The translations under genes and the position numbers were made by a program. The notes beneath the pieces were generated by a model. That model had not been told where the DNA came from. It saw only the letters and a program-made list of their open reading frames with translations, and did not search any database. Below, piece after piece: positions 34,376 through 47,849 of a DNA stretch of 64,000 bases; the stretch's first letter is position 1, and every line of letters starts with the position of its first letter. The stretch comes from Amborella trichopoda (taxonomy: Eukaryota; Streptophyta; Magnoliopsida; Amborellales; Amborellaceae). The stretch lies in contig NW_006499751.1 in the NCBI RefSeq assembly GCF_000471905.2, positions 881,702 through 945,701 of the forward strand, written 5' to 3'.

Positions 34376-34525
34376 ACAACAGAGCCACAGTCCTTGTGGC
34401 CCCATATTTCTCTCTCTACACGTATCTCTAGTTGCCCGCTGTGCATGGAGCCACTCTGCACCTCTCTTTCATCTCCCCACACATAGAGCCGCTATAATGT
34501 GGGCTCAACCTCAAAGAGGATTATT

Positions 34526-37240
34526 TTATACGTGCTACTCAATAAAATATTTTATTTGCAAAGAATAGTTGCACTGTCGTGTCTAGCCATATTACATTTT
34601 AAGCAGGAAGATTAGACATCTATGACACTCAATGGACACTAACACATTTGTCAGTGTCCATCCAAGATTGGTATTCCACTGTCAAGCTGAAAGCTATAAG
34701 TTCTGAAAACCATACAAACAAAACCATATTGTCATTCACTCTATTATATCCGAAGTTTGGCAGGTCCAGTGCTCATGCGAATGGTTTGGTTCCCATCTAT
34801 TCATGTGTGACGAGATTCATATTCATGAGCACTTGGTGATTACCTTAGACCCAGGGTATAGCATCAAAAGATTTAAACCATTTGATGAAAATCAACGGCC
34901 TACAGTGGTTATTAGAAATTGCCACATCTTGTAAAATATAGTAAATGGAACCAGCTCTTGTTTCAAAGCTTTGAAAACTCTCTGCATCCCATTAAAGTGT
35001 TTTCTAAAATTTGTCACAACCATTTTATCCGTTATCAATGGATTCTTCACTCGGCTTCTAGTTGTTACCGTGTAATTGGTCGACCCCTCCCCACGGGTCG
35101 AGGGTAGATAGGTAAGTTTTTAAATTAAGGCAATACTAAGTTGTTATAACCAATAGACAAAGCTCCATGAAAGTAGTCACTAGGCACTCTTCCTATCTGT
35201 TGCTCTCTTATGCAATTGTTCCAAAAAAGGATTAGTTGTATTAAAAAAGATTCTTGGGTTTTCTACCCCATGTCAAGAAAGTATCTATTTCTTGATTCGA
35301 AATACTTCAATTGGTATGCGTAAGAAATAGGCCAAATAAGTAGCTTTTTGCTTAATTTCTCCGGAGTGAAATTTTCATCCGTATGAGTCAAGGGAATGGA
35401 TCCATGTTGGGGTTTGGTTTGAGCTCATGTGTCTCTAATTAAGGCAAGTGTCAATATTATATTCATGCCACTCTTTCTCAAGAATTTGGGTTGATCTGGT
35501 ATGTTTGTCAATTAAGGCAATCCTTGGTGCTGTTATAAATATGGCACACAGGGATTCAATAATAGTCTTGGACATCCTTTTTTGTTTTACTTAGTTTCCT
35601 ACAAATCATGAGATATTTCATGTTGTCGTTCTTTTTTGTTTTACTAACCTCCTACAAATGGCATATTCCATGTTAGTTGCATATGGGTTTCCATGCTAGA
35701 TGGCAAACTATTCTAATCACGAGATTTATTAGAATGGATAGTAAGTGATCTCGATTATTTTTTTTCAATTATAAACTAAATAAAAATTATTAGAGTAATG
35801 GTGAATTTATAATTTATTACTCTAGAACTTTTGATTATAAAATGCTCTTATACATTAAAAAAGTGGCACTTGACTAGAAATATTTTATTTATTTTAAGAA
35901 GCGTATCTTTATCTTTTCAAAATTCCTCCAAATTTAACTACCCCAAAAAATCCCTCTAGAATGCAATTTGAAATTTAAAAAGATCATTTTGACTTATCGT
36001 TAATGATTGGGTTTAAAAGTAATTAAAACCAAATATATCTTTTCTAAAATTTTCAAACATGCTATTATTAATGTAGTTTTTATATTTGTACGGGCATTTT
36101 GTTGTGAAAATATTTTGAGTAGAAACTTATAAGTTCACCATATTTTGTAGTATTACATAATCTTGTTCTTGTTTAAAGCTAGTAATAAATTTTGCTTTCT
36201 AGAAATACTGCATGGTTCTATATAAGAAAACAATTTTGTTTTCTCTAAATACTCTCAGTTAAATATATATCTTCCCTAAAACTTGTTTCTCAAATGGCGC
36301 ATCTTCATGGTTTTGTTTTAATAATTTTAAAAAATCAACAATTTGATATTATGAGTAAAAAAAGTGAATTTTTTAATTGTTTATTTCAATTCTTCAAAGA
36401 AATTTTATTTAAATTCTCCAAGCGATGAACTATTTAACATTTTGCCCATTTCTTTTAATTGAATTTAAAAAGATCCCACCAAACGATACCAATCATGAAT
36501 TATAGAAGTTAAAATTTTCGGGGTATTTTGATAAATGGGTAAAGTGTTAAGTAGCTGTTCCTAAGGTTATTTTGATAGATTTGCCATTCTTCTAAATTTA
36601 TAAATGTGAGACAGAAATAGAGTTATAATGATTGGAGATGTATTTCACTAACTAAATGCCTGAAAAATTAGGAAAGACTTACAAACTGATACACTCATTG
36701 CAATACTTTTATTAAATCAAACATAACTTTATTTTGGGCTTTTGAAGAAAATCAAATGTTCAAACTCTAAATTTATAGATGTGAGGCGCAAATAACGATT
36801 TAATGATAAGAAATGTGTTTCATAAACTAGATGCCTCAAAAATCAAGAAAGACTTATAAATTGATAGACTCCTTGCAGTACTTCTATTAAATATGACAGA
36901 CAATTTCATTTAGGGTACTTGATGAACTTCAAAGGTTCAAACCCGCCACCTGCACCCAAAGCCGTATATATATGACTTTATTTGGGGTTTTTTGATAAAC
37001 TTCAAAGATTTGAACTCTAAATTTATGGATGTGAGGTAGAAATAGAGATTTAATGATTAGCAATGTGCTTCATAAACTAAAAGCCTTGAAAATCAAGAAA
37101 GACTTACAAACTGACAGGCACACCCCAATTATTCTATTAAATAAGACAAATCACTTTATTTAAGGTTACTGATAAACTTTAAAGGTCCAAACCCTCCACC
37201 TGCTCCCAGACCGATATTTGTCACTACGGTGAAAAAGCTT
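34526..37240 (+). repeat. Dispersed repeat R, copy 1
   Basis: From TGCTACTCAATAAAATATTT to about 37,240 this segment matches 43,420-45,760 (copy 3) almost end to end, and its first part matches 39,690-40,290 (copy 2) and 50,980-51,355 (copy 4). It is AT-rich and non-coding. It contains an internal three-fold repeat of ~180-240 bp at 36,590-37,200. The family is unknown; it could be a large non-autonomous element. Confidence 0.75.
36590..37200. repeat. Internal repeat in R copy 1, three units
   Basis: Units near 36,590, 36,768 and 37,008 share CTCTAAATTTATAGATGTGAG, AATCAAGAAAGACTTA and AACTTCAAAGG. Copy 3 has related units near 45,300 and 45,480. Confidence 0.8.
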
Positions 37241-38249
37241 AAGGGACAAAATAAAAGAGAGGGAGAGAGTGACAAACCTTTAGAAATATAGTGAGTACTT
37301 ATCACCATTCAAAAATATATATCCATGGACATGATCGGCTAGCCAATCAACTACATGGCCATGATTGGCCCCTCCCTCTCATGACACCTATCCCTTTTTT
37401 TTTTCCGGTGATGAGATAAGAATAATAGATATATTCAGAAGCGAGATAATGACCATAGATTCTATACTTTCATTTTCTTTGGATCATTACTAATTAATGT
37501 GAAATGTTTAATTATCAATAAATAGTTCCAGGTCAAATTAGCATGCCCACGCCAATTTTACTAAATATGGGATAAACGAATTATATGCTATCTCTTCTTT
37601 TTAATTTTGGTGGATATCATTAATAAGGTGTTATCCACACATTAATTTGGATTGCAATTGTGAATCTAAGTATAGTAATCTCCTCCTTATTTAAATGCAA
37701 GGAGAGGCAAACAACTACACATTGAATTCCCACATCATGCCTTAGAGTCTTCGGTCACCCTTTGTAGTCGGTGCAAAATACAGTTCTAGAGAGTTATCAT
37801 CATTGTTAAAGCCATTTCCCAGCTAATTGGGATTGAGAGTTATATTCATTAAAAAATCCATATCCATATACAGTTCTAGAGAGGGAAAAAGCATTTTATT
37901 TTTCTCTTCTTTTCACTAATTTTTGTGATTTGTTGTTTGGCCTTGTATTTGCAAGTGAACTTTTCTGTCACATGAGCAGCATGTCGTGAAAGGGAACTAC
38001 GAAAAGCAGTTCTACAGCAGGCTTCTGACAAGTTTGCCTACTCATTCATTCACCTAGATTTTCAAGAGTTTTTAAATCATTGCAAATCCATTTCTACCGT
38101 AAATTGGAGCTTCTGAAACAATGTAGATCAGGTGATCAGAATCGAAGAAAAGGTACAAGATAGGGCATTTTTAAGCTTAAAGTGTACTTCCTAAAAATTC
38201 ATGTTTGTAATGTCTTTTTTATATGTGAAGAGAGAAGCATCACAATATC
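37241..38249. other. No gene seen
   Basis: AT-rich. A short duplicated phrase CAGTTCTAGAGAG occurs near 37,782 and 37,870. Nothing else is recognised. Confidence 0.45.
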
Positions 38250-39255
38250 TTGTTGTCATGACATGTCAATTTATGTGTTCATTTACGTTACTACTCTCAA
38301 ATAGTGCACAAATTAAATGGCAGCAGTCTTACTCTTTTCTAAACTTATCAGGTTTGGTGGTCAATACACTTATCATGCAATGCTATCCTCAAGTGCCCAT
38401 GTAAAATAAACTGGTGCCCATGTAGAAGAAATCACGCTATGCAATTCTTGGGTTACTGGTGTTAGTGAAACCCTTCGCACTTCAACCCTTTGTACATGGC
38501 CCCAAACATCCTCCTCCAATAGATCATGATGGAGGCATGATCATGGATGGCCATGGTCAGGACATGGCTAGTGTGATCTACAATGGATGGTGACTTTGGG
38601 TTTTAGTTTCCTGATAGGTACGGAGCAGGGTTTCCTGATGAATACAAGAAAATAAAGCCACACCTCCAAACCCTCCAGCTGAAAAACCGTAGGATGGGCT
38701 GAAAATACATTTCTCTCTTATTTGTAAAATTTGAAGCTCACTCCATAATTATTCAAAAGGGCTGGGAACCCCTACAATGGGTTGAAAATCTGTTTCTCTC
38801 TTATGGTCAAATTTTAAGTTCACTCCAAAATGCTATTGAAAAATGCTGTACCAATACTGGAAACATTTATAATGGGTTGAAAATCTATTTTCCCCTCTAA
38901 TCGAGGAATTCGGAGATTAAAAAATAGTGTAGATTTTGCAACCCGATGAATACTTGAAAATAGATAATCCAAATAATGTTTTACGAGATGGCTTGTGATA
39001 TTTGTTTCCTTTTATCTGGATAAAATCTATCTTTATCTCTAGTAATATAGAATTCCGAAAATGTTAAAAATTGAGCAGGTTTGCAAATACTTAAAAATCT
39101 TGAAAATTGATGGTAAAAAAAATTTGTTACAAAATGTACTATTTTTAGGAGTAGAAATTCTTTTTGTCCTCATATCCATGCATCTTGATGCTGAGATGAT
39201 CAAATTGGAGCATTTTCCAATATCAGATGACTCTCTTCTAGAGAATTTTGTGTCT
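38250..39255 (+). repeat. Direct repeat D, copy 1
   Basis: Matches 41,266-42,440 in direct orientation, starting GTCATGACATGTCAATTTAT, including AAGTGCCCATGTAAAA, GGATGGTGACTTTGGG and CTCATATCCATGCATCTTGA. The last part contains the same core as the 64-bp repeat at 87-258. Confidence 0.8.
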
Positions 39256-39689
39256 TGCTATATTACCCTGACACTCTAGCCTATTGCTAGTGTATCGTGT
39301 CAAACCTATGATAGGTGTTGACATCTAGGACAGTTGGGTATATAAAAACATTAATATTGCTTAAGATTGTGTTATTATTATGAGTTTACCACTTTCTTGA
39401 CTACTACACATATCAAACCACAAAGAGAACCATATTATATGTGATTGTATATATAATGAGACCGTTCATCTTTGTACAAGCAAGTCACAACTATTTATAA
39501 GTATCTTATATGAAATCTGATAGCTTGGGTGTGTCTCAAAGTTCGAGAAAATTTTCGTTGTACTTTGAGCTTGGTAAATGAAATAAATCTAGCCACACAA
39601 TTTCATATCAAATGGTCAATTTATTGTGACCACTTTGTACCAAAGGTAAATAGTCTCATTATATACCTTTTTATATTATATACTACTCA
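39256..39689. repeat. Segment shared with 50,770-50,960
   Basis: Shares GTGTCAAACCTATGATAGGT and TTATGAGTTTACCACTTTC-like text with the flank of R copy 4. It is followed by about 270 bp not present in that copy. No gene. Confidence 0.65.
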
Positions 39690-40290
39690 ATATAATATTT
39701 TATTTACGAAGAATAGGTGAACTGTCGTATCTAGCCATATTACATTTTAAGCGTGAAGTATTAGAACACCTACGACAGTTGTCAGTGTCCATGCAAGATC
39801 GGTGTCCCACTGTCAAACTGAAACCAATAAGTTCTAAAAATCATACAAACAAAACCATATTGTTGTTCACTCTATTATATCAAAAGTGTGGCAGGTCCAG
39901 TGCACATGAGAATGGTTTGGGTCTCATCTATTCATGTATCAGATTGACATTCATGGGCACTTGGTGATTACCTTAGACCCAGGACATGGTATATCAATCA
40001 AATATTCAAACTATTTGATGAACTGAACATTGTACAGTGGTTTCATGGAAATTGTCACATCTTGTAAAATATAGTAAATGTAATAAAGTTTTGTTTTGAA
40101 GATTTGAAAACTCTCTGCATCCCATGAAATCGTTTCCTAAAATTGGTCGTGACCATTTTATCCGTTATCATTGGATTCTTCACTCAGCATCTAGTTATTA
40201 TATTGTAATTGGTGAACCCCCCGACACAGGTCGAGGTAGGTAGGTGAGTTTCTAAATTAAGGCAACACTATTTGTTATAACCAATACATA
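39690..40290 (+). repeat. Dispersed repeat R, copy 2 (partial)
   Basis: Matches 34,530-35,160 (CTACTCAATATAATATTTT through AACCAATACATAGAGCTC), then stops at the junction with the inverted copy. Confidence 0.75.
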
Positions 40291-40295
40291 GAGCT

Positions 40296-41265
40296 CAACC
40301 ATGTAATAATCGTTAAAAGTTCCATAAAACGATCTCTCCACATTTCCACTAAAAACATCACTTGGTTCACTTTAATCAATTTATTTCTAGCTTTAAACTA
40401 GAACAAGATTATTTAATACCATAAAGTACGGCGAACTTATAATTTTCGATGCAAAATATTTTCACAACAAAATGCTCGTACGAATATAAAAATTACATTA
40501 ATAATTGCTTGTTTGAAAATTTTGAAAAAGATGTTTCTAATTTTAAATTACTTTTAAAACCCATTCATTATTCAAGAAGTCAAAGAAATCTTCTCAAATT
40601 TGATAGTGTATTTTGGAGGGATGCTTCCTAAAATACATAAAATATTTATCATCTAGATTCATTGTTTGAATATATAAGAGCATTTTATAATCAAAATTTC
40701 TGGAGTAGTAAATTCTAAATTCACCATTACTCTAATAAATTTTATAGATAGCATATAAACGAGTTTGTAATTAACAAACTAATAAAGCATTCCGTACTAT
40801 CTATTCTAGGAAATCTCCTAATTAGAATACTCGTCTACAATCAGCATGGGAGCCCGTATATGCAACTAACATGAAATATCTCATAACTTGTAAAAAATTA
40901 AGTAAAACAAAAAAGGATCACTAAGACTATTATTGAGCCCCTGTGTGCAGATTTATGACACCACCCAAGATTGCCTTAGTGGACAAAGGTACTAGCTCAA
41001 CCCAAATGCTTGAAAAAGATTGGCATGGATAAAGAGAGACAATAATATTGACACTTGTTTAAATTGAGAGATATATCAGCTCAAACCGAAAAGGGATCCA
41101 TTCCCTTGACTCGTACCGATAAAAATTTCATTCCATGAGAAATTGAGCAAAGAGCTGCTGAATTGGACTATTTCTTGTGCGTACCGATTGAAGTATTTCA
41201 AATCGAGGAATGGATACTTTCTCGGCATTGGGTAAGAAAACCAAGGACCCTATTTAATACTTTCT
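40296..41265 (-). repeat. Dispersed repeat R, inverted copy
   Basis: Reverse complement of about 43,950-44,915 and of 35,220-36,200. Examples: AAAGTGAACCAAGTGATG, GAGCATTTTATAATCAAAA and TTGACACTTG. Together with forward copies 1-3 it could form a long inverted repeat. Confidence 0.75.
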
Positions 41266-42440
41266 GTCATGACATGTCAATTTATGTGTGCATTTATGTT
41301 ACTACTCTCAAATAGGGCACAAATCAAGTGGCAACAGTCTTACTCTTTTCTAAACTTATCAGGTTTGGTGGTGAAAAACACTTATCAAAAACACTTTCCT
41401 CAAGTGCCCATGTAAAAGAAACTAGTGCCCACGTAGAAGAAACCACACTAAGCAGTTGTTGGGTAACTGATGTTAGTGCAACCCTCCGTATTTCAACCCT
41501 TTGGACATGGCCCCAAGTGGGTCATGGGATGGAGGCATGATCAGGGATGGTCATGGTCATGGACATGGCTTGTGTGATTAGCGATGGCAATTTCTGGTGG
41601 GATGGTGACTTTGGGTTTCAGTTTCCCGATGAGTACGGAACACGGTTTCCTAATCAATACAAGAAAAGTAAAGCCGCACCTCAAAACTCTCTAGGAAAAT
41701 GCTGGGAAACTCTAAGATGGGCTGAAAATCTTTTTCATCTATTGTTGTAAAATTTGAAGCTCACTCAAAATTGTTAGGAAATGTTGGGAACCCCTATGAT
41801 GGGCTGAAAATCTATTTCTTCTCTTATGGTCAATTTGAAGCTCACTCCAAAATGTTGATGGAAAATGAAATACGGATGCTGGAAATATCTAAGATGGGTT
41901 GAAATTCAATTTCCTCCTTCAGTTGTGGAATTTGAATATTAAAAAATAGTGTACATTTAACGGATCTATAAAAACTTGAAAGTAGACAGTCCAAATAATA
42001 TTTTACAAGATGGCTTATAATATTTGTTTCCTTTTCTAATCCATGGCATTATTTAGAGGTGTGTGTTATTTATATAGTATAAAGTGGGCATCTTATAGAG
42101 CTGAGGTTTGTACAATGTGCCCTCCTTATATTATAGAGGAAATGTGCAACTTTTACTTTTGTCTGGATATATAGTTTCGGTTCGAAAACCTTATAATGAC
42201 CTGAAAATCAATTTTTATCTCTAGTTATGAAATTTAAAATTTCTAAAATGGTACAAATCGATCAAATTTACAAACACATAAAAATCTTGAATATTGATGG
42301 TCCAGATAATTTATTATAAGATGTACTATTTTTTAGAGTTGAAATTCTTTTTTTCTTCATATCCATACATCTTGTTGCCGAGATGATCAAATTTGAGCAT
42401 TTTCCAATATTGGAACACTCTCTCGTAGAGGATTTTTAAA
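41266..42440 (+). repeat. Direct repeat D, copy 2
   Basis: Second copy of 38,250-39,255, abutting the inverted R segment. Includes CATATCCATACATCTTGTTG near 42,357. Confidence 0.8.
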
Positions 42441-42609
42441 GTGCACTTTCACACACACACTCCTAACAAAAAATAAAAGTACATCTCATTGTTAGTGCCA
42501 GAACAATGCTTTTGTTATTCATTTACCATGGAGGAGAACATATACTATATGTCATATTTCTTAACATGGAGGATAACATACAGTTTTTTGCTTTAACACT
42601 TAAAAAAAT

Positions 42610-42835
42610 TAAGATGGTTTCTCTCTCTCTAAAACTATTGAGATAGTTTATCTGTCTAAAAACTTTAAGGCATTTTCTCTATCTAAAATTTAATATAGTT
42701 TATCTCTATAAAATTTTAACATTATCTCTTAAAAATTTAAATTTGACATAGTTTCTCTCTCTAAATTTTTTTGAGATAGACTCAATCTTTAAAAAAATTT
42801 AAGTACTTACTGTCTCTAAAATTTTCATAACTAGC
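42610..42835. repeat. ~38-bp degenerate TCTCTAAA array
   Basis: Six loose units alternating TTTCTCTCTCTAAAA with a short A/T stretch and ATAGTT. Non-coding. Confidence 0.6.
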
Positions 42836-43049
42836 AAATGTATCCTATGTTTAGGGACGAGGAGCCGATGAGTGGAATCCATGGGCCTTGGAAATTCAAA
42901 AAAACAAGTTTTGGTCTGGAAACAAAATCTTAAAAAAGTTAAGTGACTTTTCAAGATTTAATTTCTATGGAATTTTAATATCCTAGCCATTGAGCAAACC
43001 AAACGGTAGATTTCAGTAATAAACTAGATAGTAAAAATCCATGATTCAA

Positions 43050-45760
43050 ATCCATGTACCCCAACGGTCCTAAATTTACCAAACAATAAACTCTTTCATG
43101 TTGCTCCTTCGACTATGTTGTTTAACTTACTTATATGCCCCTTTTTAGGTGCTTATGATTCAAGAAGAAAATTCGGGATGCCAGTAAGTTATAATTTAAA
43201 AAAAAAAAATGAAAAGAAACGTACAGAAGCTTCCTATGCCAAAATACAATGTGTAGCCATGTGCACCCCCTCATCCAACCTTTTGTCATCTCCATCCATT
43301 TCAGATGTAAAATGGATGGTCGAGAATGAGAAAGGGCGGGGGATAATAGCCCAACGATACAAATACCTAGAGTAAAGAGCCCTGATATATGCTTCTACAT
43401 ATCCATCCCATTGAATAATTGCTTAAGCTATAAGCTCTGAAAAACATATAAACAAAATCATATTGTTCTTCTCTATTATATCCAAAGTGTTGCAGATTCA
43501 GTGCACATGAGAATGGTTTGGGTCTCATTTATTCATGTATCAGATTCACATTCATTGGTACTTAGTGATTACCTTTGACCCAGGACACGTATAGCATGCA
43601 GAGATCCAAACCATTTTATGAAAATCAATAGTGTAGATCGGTTTCATGGAAATTGTCACATCCTGTAAAATATAGTAAATGGAATCAAGTCTTGTTTCAA
43701 AGCTTTGAAAACTCTCTACATCCCACGAAATTGTTTGGCAAATTGGTCGTGGCCATTTTATTTGTTATCATCGTATTCTTCACTAGGCTTCTAGTTGTAA
43801 CATTGTAATTGGTAAACCCCCTGTACGCATCCATGGTAGGTTGGTGAGTTTCTAAATTAAGGCAATACTATGTTGTTATAACCAATACACAAAACTCCAA
43901 GAAAGTACTCACTAGGCACTCTTCCTATCTGCGACTCTCTTGTGCAATTGTTGCGTGAAACGATCAGTTGTATTTAAAGGATTCTTGGGTTTCTTAGCAC
44001 ACGTTGAGAAAGTATCCATCACTTGGTTTGAAATACCTCAATTGGTGCGTGCAAGAAATAGGTCCATTCAACAGCTTTTTGCTCAATTTCTTGTGGAGTG
44101 ATATTTTCCAAGGAAAAGAACTCTCTTGGGGTTCGGTTTGAATTTATGTGTCTCTCAATTAAGGCAAGTGTCAATACTATTGTCTCTCTTTATCCATGCC
44201 ACTTTTTCTCAAGAATTTGGGTTGATCCGGTATATTTGTTAACAATGGCAATCCTTGGTGATATTATAAATATGGCACCAAAGGGACTCAATAATAGTCC
44301 TAGTCATCCTTTTGTGTTTTACTTAATTTCCTACAAGTTGTGAGATATTTCATGTTAGTTACATATGGGTTTCCATGCTCGATTGCAGACAAGTATTCTA
44401 ATCTTGAGATTTATTGGAATGGATACTAAGGAATGCTTCATTAGATTGTGTCAATTATAAAATTGTTTATATGTTATGCATAAAAACTTATAATATAGAA
44501 TATACTATTCCATAATTTTTTTATTATAAAATGCTCTTATATATTTCAAAAATTGCTCTTAACTATTAATATTTTATGTATTTTAAGAAGCGCATCTTTG
44601 TCTTTTCGAAATCCCTCCAAAATTTACTACCCAAAAAACATCCCTCCATAATGCAATTTTAAATTTAAAAAGATTTTTTTCACTTCTCGAATAATGATTA
44701 GGTTTTAAATGCAATTTAAAATTAAAAATATCTTTTTAAAATTTTGGAAACAAGCTATTAGTCATATAATTTTTAGATACGTAAGTGCATTTTGTTTTGA
44801 AAACATTGTCTATAGAAAATATTATGTGAACTAAGAGATAAAGTGATTAAAGTGAACCAAGTGATGCTATTAAAAGAAATGTGGAGTATTTGTTTTATGA
44901 TAACTTTGAATGAATATTACATAGTTTTATGTAAGAAAACAATTTTGCTTTCTAGAAATACTCTGAGTTACATATGTAGCATCCTAAAACTTGTTTCTCA
45001 AAATGGCACATCTTCATTTTTTCTTTAATGATTTGCAAAACTCAGCATTTTGGTACCATGAGTAAAATAGTAAATTATATCATACCTTTTTTAACTCTTT
45101 ATTTCAATTTTTCCAGCAAAATTTATAAAAATTCTTCAGGCGATTAACTATTTAACATTTTGCCCATTTCTTTTGATTGAAGTTAAAGGACCCACTAAGA
45201 GATACTAATCATGAGTTATAGTAGTTGAAATTTTTGGGGTATTTTGATAAGTGGGTAAAGTGTTAACTTGTTATTCCAAAGGTGTATTTTGTTGGATTTC
45301 CAATTCTTCTAAATTTATAGAAATGAGAAAGAATTAGAGTTATAATAATGGACGATATGTCTTACGAACTAGATGCGCAGAAAATCAGGAAGACTTACAA
45401 ATTGACAGACTCTCTGCAATACTTTTATTAAATAAGACAAATAACTTTATTTGAGATTTTTGACAAACTACAAAGGTTCAAACTCTAAATTTACATATAT
45501 GAGGAAAAAATAGAGACTTAATGATTAGCAATGTGTTTAATAAACTAAATGGGTCAAAATTTATAGAAACACTTATAAACTGACAGACTCACCACAATAC
45601 TTCCACATGAACTGAATTCTTTTTGATAAAAGACTATCTTAAACAAAATTGATCACTTTATTTAGGGTTTTTGACAAACTTCAAAGGTTCGAACCCTCCA
45701 CTTGCACCCAGAACGATATAAATATAACTTTATTTGAGGTTTTTGACAAACTTCAAGAGT
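43050..45760 (+). repeat. Dispersed repeat R, copy 3 with upstream flank
   Basis: 43,050-43,390 matches 50,060-50,380 (TTCATGTTGCTCCTTCGAC, CCATCCATTT...AAAATGGATGGTCGAGA). 43,420-45,760 matches copy 1. It is therefore the most complete copy in the window, and the best one for defining the family. Confidence 0.75.
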
Positions 45761-46261
45761 TCAAACCATAGTTACTAGGAGCGGGAACAACTCTGGTTTG
45801 GGGAGTGGGAGCTTTCGATCGACGGCTGTCCAAAGCTCTAGAGCTCAAGGAGCAAGTTCCTGTAAGGGTAGAAGTTATGGATCGAGATCCCATTTGAATA
45901 GGGAGAGAGGTCGCGATACATTAGGTTTCAAATCCTTATTTAATGGGAACACGTTCCATATAAAATCGGATCGTGTTCTTATATTCATTTGGATCGCGCT
46001 CTCATCGACAATAGGAACGAAATCCCATTTAAGGTTGAGTTGTGCCCCTATCTAAAAAAGACCGTGTTCCTATTTGAAAAGGCTCGAACTCCATTCAAGT
46101 ACTTTCTCAAAAAGTTTCGAATCTCCCGTTTTACTCTCCCCAAGAAACAAATGTATTTTTTGAAATGATAGCGTTAAATGCTTGATATGCTTTAAAAACG
46201 TTGTGTGAAATGGAAATAGAAATGAAGGGCATAAAGGATATAATTAAAAATACTATAAGTA
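45761..46261. other. No gene recognised
   Basis: Contains an 85-codon plus-strand open frame (45,798-46,055), Ser/Arg-rich at its start, matching nothing I know. Probably chance. Confidence 0.4.
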
Positions 46262-47110
46262 TTCATGTTTCTTGGGAACCAACAAGACCATATTATGTTA
46301 AAGTTAAATAAACCAAATGCCTTTTATAATTTTATTTTTTCTTCTTAATCTCTAATGAACAACAAATCTATTTTTATATTTCTTTATAAAAGAATAATTC
46401 AGGTTTATCATTTATGGCACTAAACAACAATTTACTCCATTAGTAGAAAAACGGTGTTTGTTTTGTTAACACGTATTCTAAAATACACACGTGAGTGAAG
46501 GACATCCAATATTTTAATAATTAAAAGTTTGATCATTACCTATACATTTAATGCACATCTTAAAAATAAAAAGTAAATGAGATAACATTTTAATAATAAA
46601 AATTTATCATTACATGCACTAAATGAAAATTTTGATCTTTCAATTGGTTAAAAACATATATTTACGCGAACCCGCATGACCATATTATTGAAAAGCAAAA
46701 TAAACCAAATGTTTCCAATAATTTTATTATATTCGTCTTAATCTCTAATAAATAATACGATTTTTATATTTCATTATAGAAGAGTAACTCAAGTTTCTCC
46801 TTGATGGCACTAAACAACAATTTACTCCATCGGCAGTACAAAGTTTTTGTACAAAGTTTTGTACATTAAATGCAAAATTGATCTATCGATTTTTTAAAAC
46901 ATATATTTCTGTGAACCCGCATGGCCATACTATGTAAAAGCTAAATAAACCAAATTCTTTCAATAATTTATTCTTTTCGTCTTAACCTATCTTAATCTCT
47001 AATGAAGAATAAATATATTTTTATATTTCATTATAGAAGAATAACTCAAGTTTCTCCTTGATGACACTAAACACCAATTTACTCCATCTGAAGCACATAC
47101 TTCTAACATA
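46262..47110 (+). repeat. Three-unit direct repeat
   Basis: Units at about 46,262-46,460, 46,665-46,850 and 46,910-47,097 share AAATAAACCAAATG, CTTAATCTCTAATGAA, AACTCAAGTTTCTCCTTGAT and CAATTTACTCCAT. A second shared phrase ACACACGTGAGTGA appears after units one and three. Confidence 0.8.
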
Positions 47111-47197
47111 CACACGTGAGTGAGGGCACGAGATCTACAATTTAAATGAATGCATTCCATATAAAAATAGGATCCGGATCTGTGCGATTGTGTTTCT

Positions 47198-47211
47198 CTC
47201 CTTATATAAAG
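47198..47211 (+). promoter_or_regulatory. TATA-like box, unassigned
   Basis: CTTATATAAAGCACC on the plus strand with a pyrimidine-rich stretch before it and ATG-containing, hydrophobic-coding text ~70-150 bp downstream, but no open frame of useful length. Could be a decayed promoter. Confidence 0.25.
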
Positions 47212-47849
47212 CACCTACCATTTTCATGTCCTTAAGCAACAACTAGAAGTACTGAGAAAGCAAAGAAAAATATGAAAAGAGAATTCAGTTGTCATGCTTT
47301 TCTCTTTTATCTTTTTTATTTTCAATACTTCTAGTTGCAAAAATGGTTATAATGTGGTTGTATTGAGAGAAACAAAATGAAGTCATGTTTTGCTTTGTCT
47401 TGAGAAGTTAATCCATATTTTCTTGCATGTAGTTAATGTCAAATATAGCATAAATGTAGAACATTTGTTTCTTTTAGTAGACTTATCTCGTTGGGTTGTT
47501 AAGGTCCTCTTGGCCTGAATCCTCTTTGTAATGCTTCACATGAAGATAGGCTCACTAGGCTATCATTTCCTCAATTGTTCATGTAGGAGAAGCCCCATGG
47601 AATGCATCTTCAGCAACAAGTGGGCCCCATATTGCCTCTATCCCCTCCACATACCCTATTCACCCCCTATGAATGAGTATCGAAATGAAGAGGTTTCAGC
47701 ATGATAATCAGTGGTTTAAAAGTTATAATCAGACTCTAACTCACTCGTGCTGTGATATTGATCTACTAGTCCGACTCAAGAAATTTATGAACTAAACTCG
47801 AGTTTATTTAACAAAAAATATTTTTGAAAAAGCTTGAAAATTGAGAGAA

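Larger units (their letters stand above)
33266..34525 (+). repeat. LTR-like segment of a related family, plus strand
   Basis: Has the same architecture as the Element LTRs but a diverged sequence: AATTCCATTTAATTGTAATTTTCC, then TCTATATAAAGAAACCC (TATA at 33,603-33,610), a GAGGAGAGAG...TTTGGTAGAG word, then CT-rich tandem arrays. No internal region follows, since the dispersed repeat resumes at about 34,526. It may be a solo or partial LTR. I could not fix its exact ends or a target-site duplication. Confidence 0.5.

Noticed and set aside
34648-34839. 63-codon frame recurring in R copies at 34,648, 39,779 and 51,105
   Set aside because: Only opens at TTG codons, similarity is explained by recent repeat copies, and no domain or codon-position bias is evident.
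47280-47400. Hydrophobic signal-peptide-like text after the TATA box at 47.2 kb
   Set aside because: No frame combines an ATG with a useful length; the longest ATG frame is about 20 codons.
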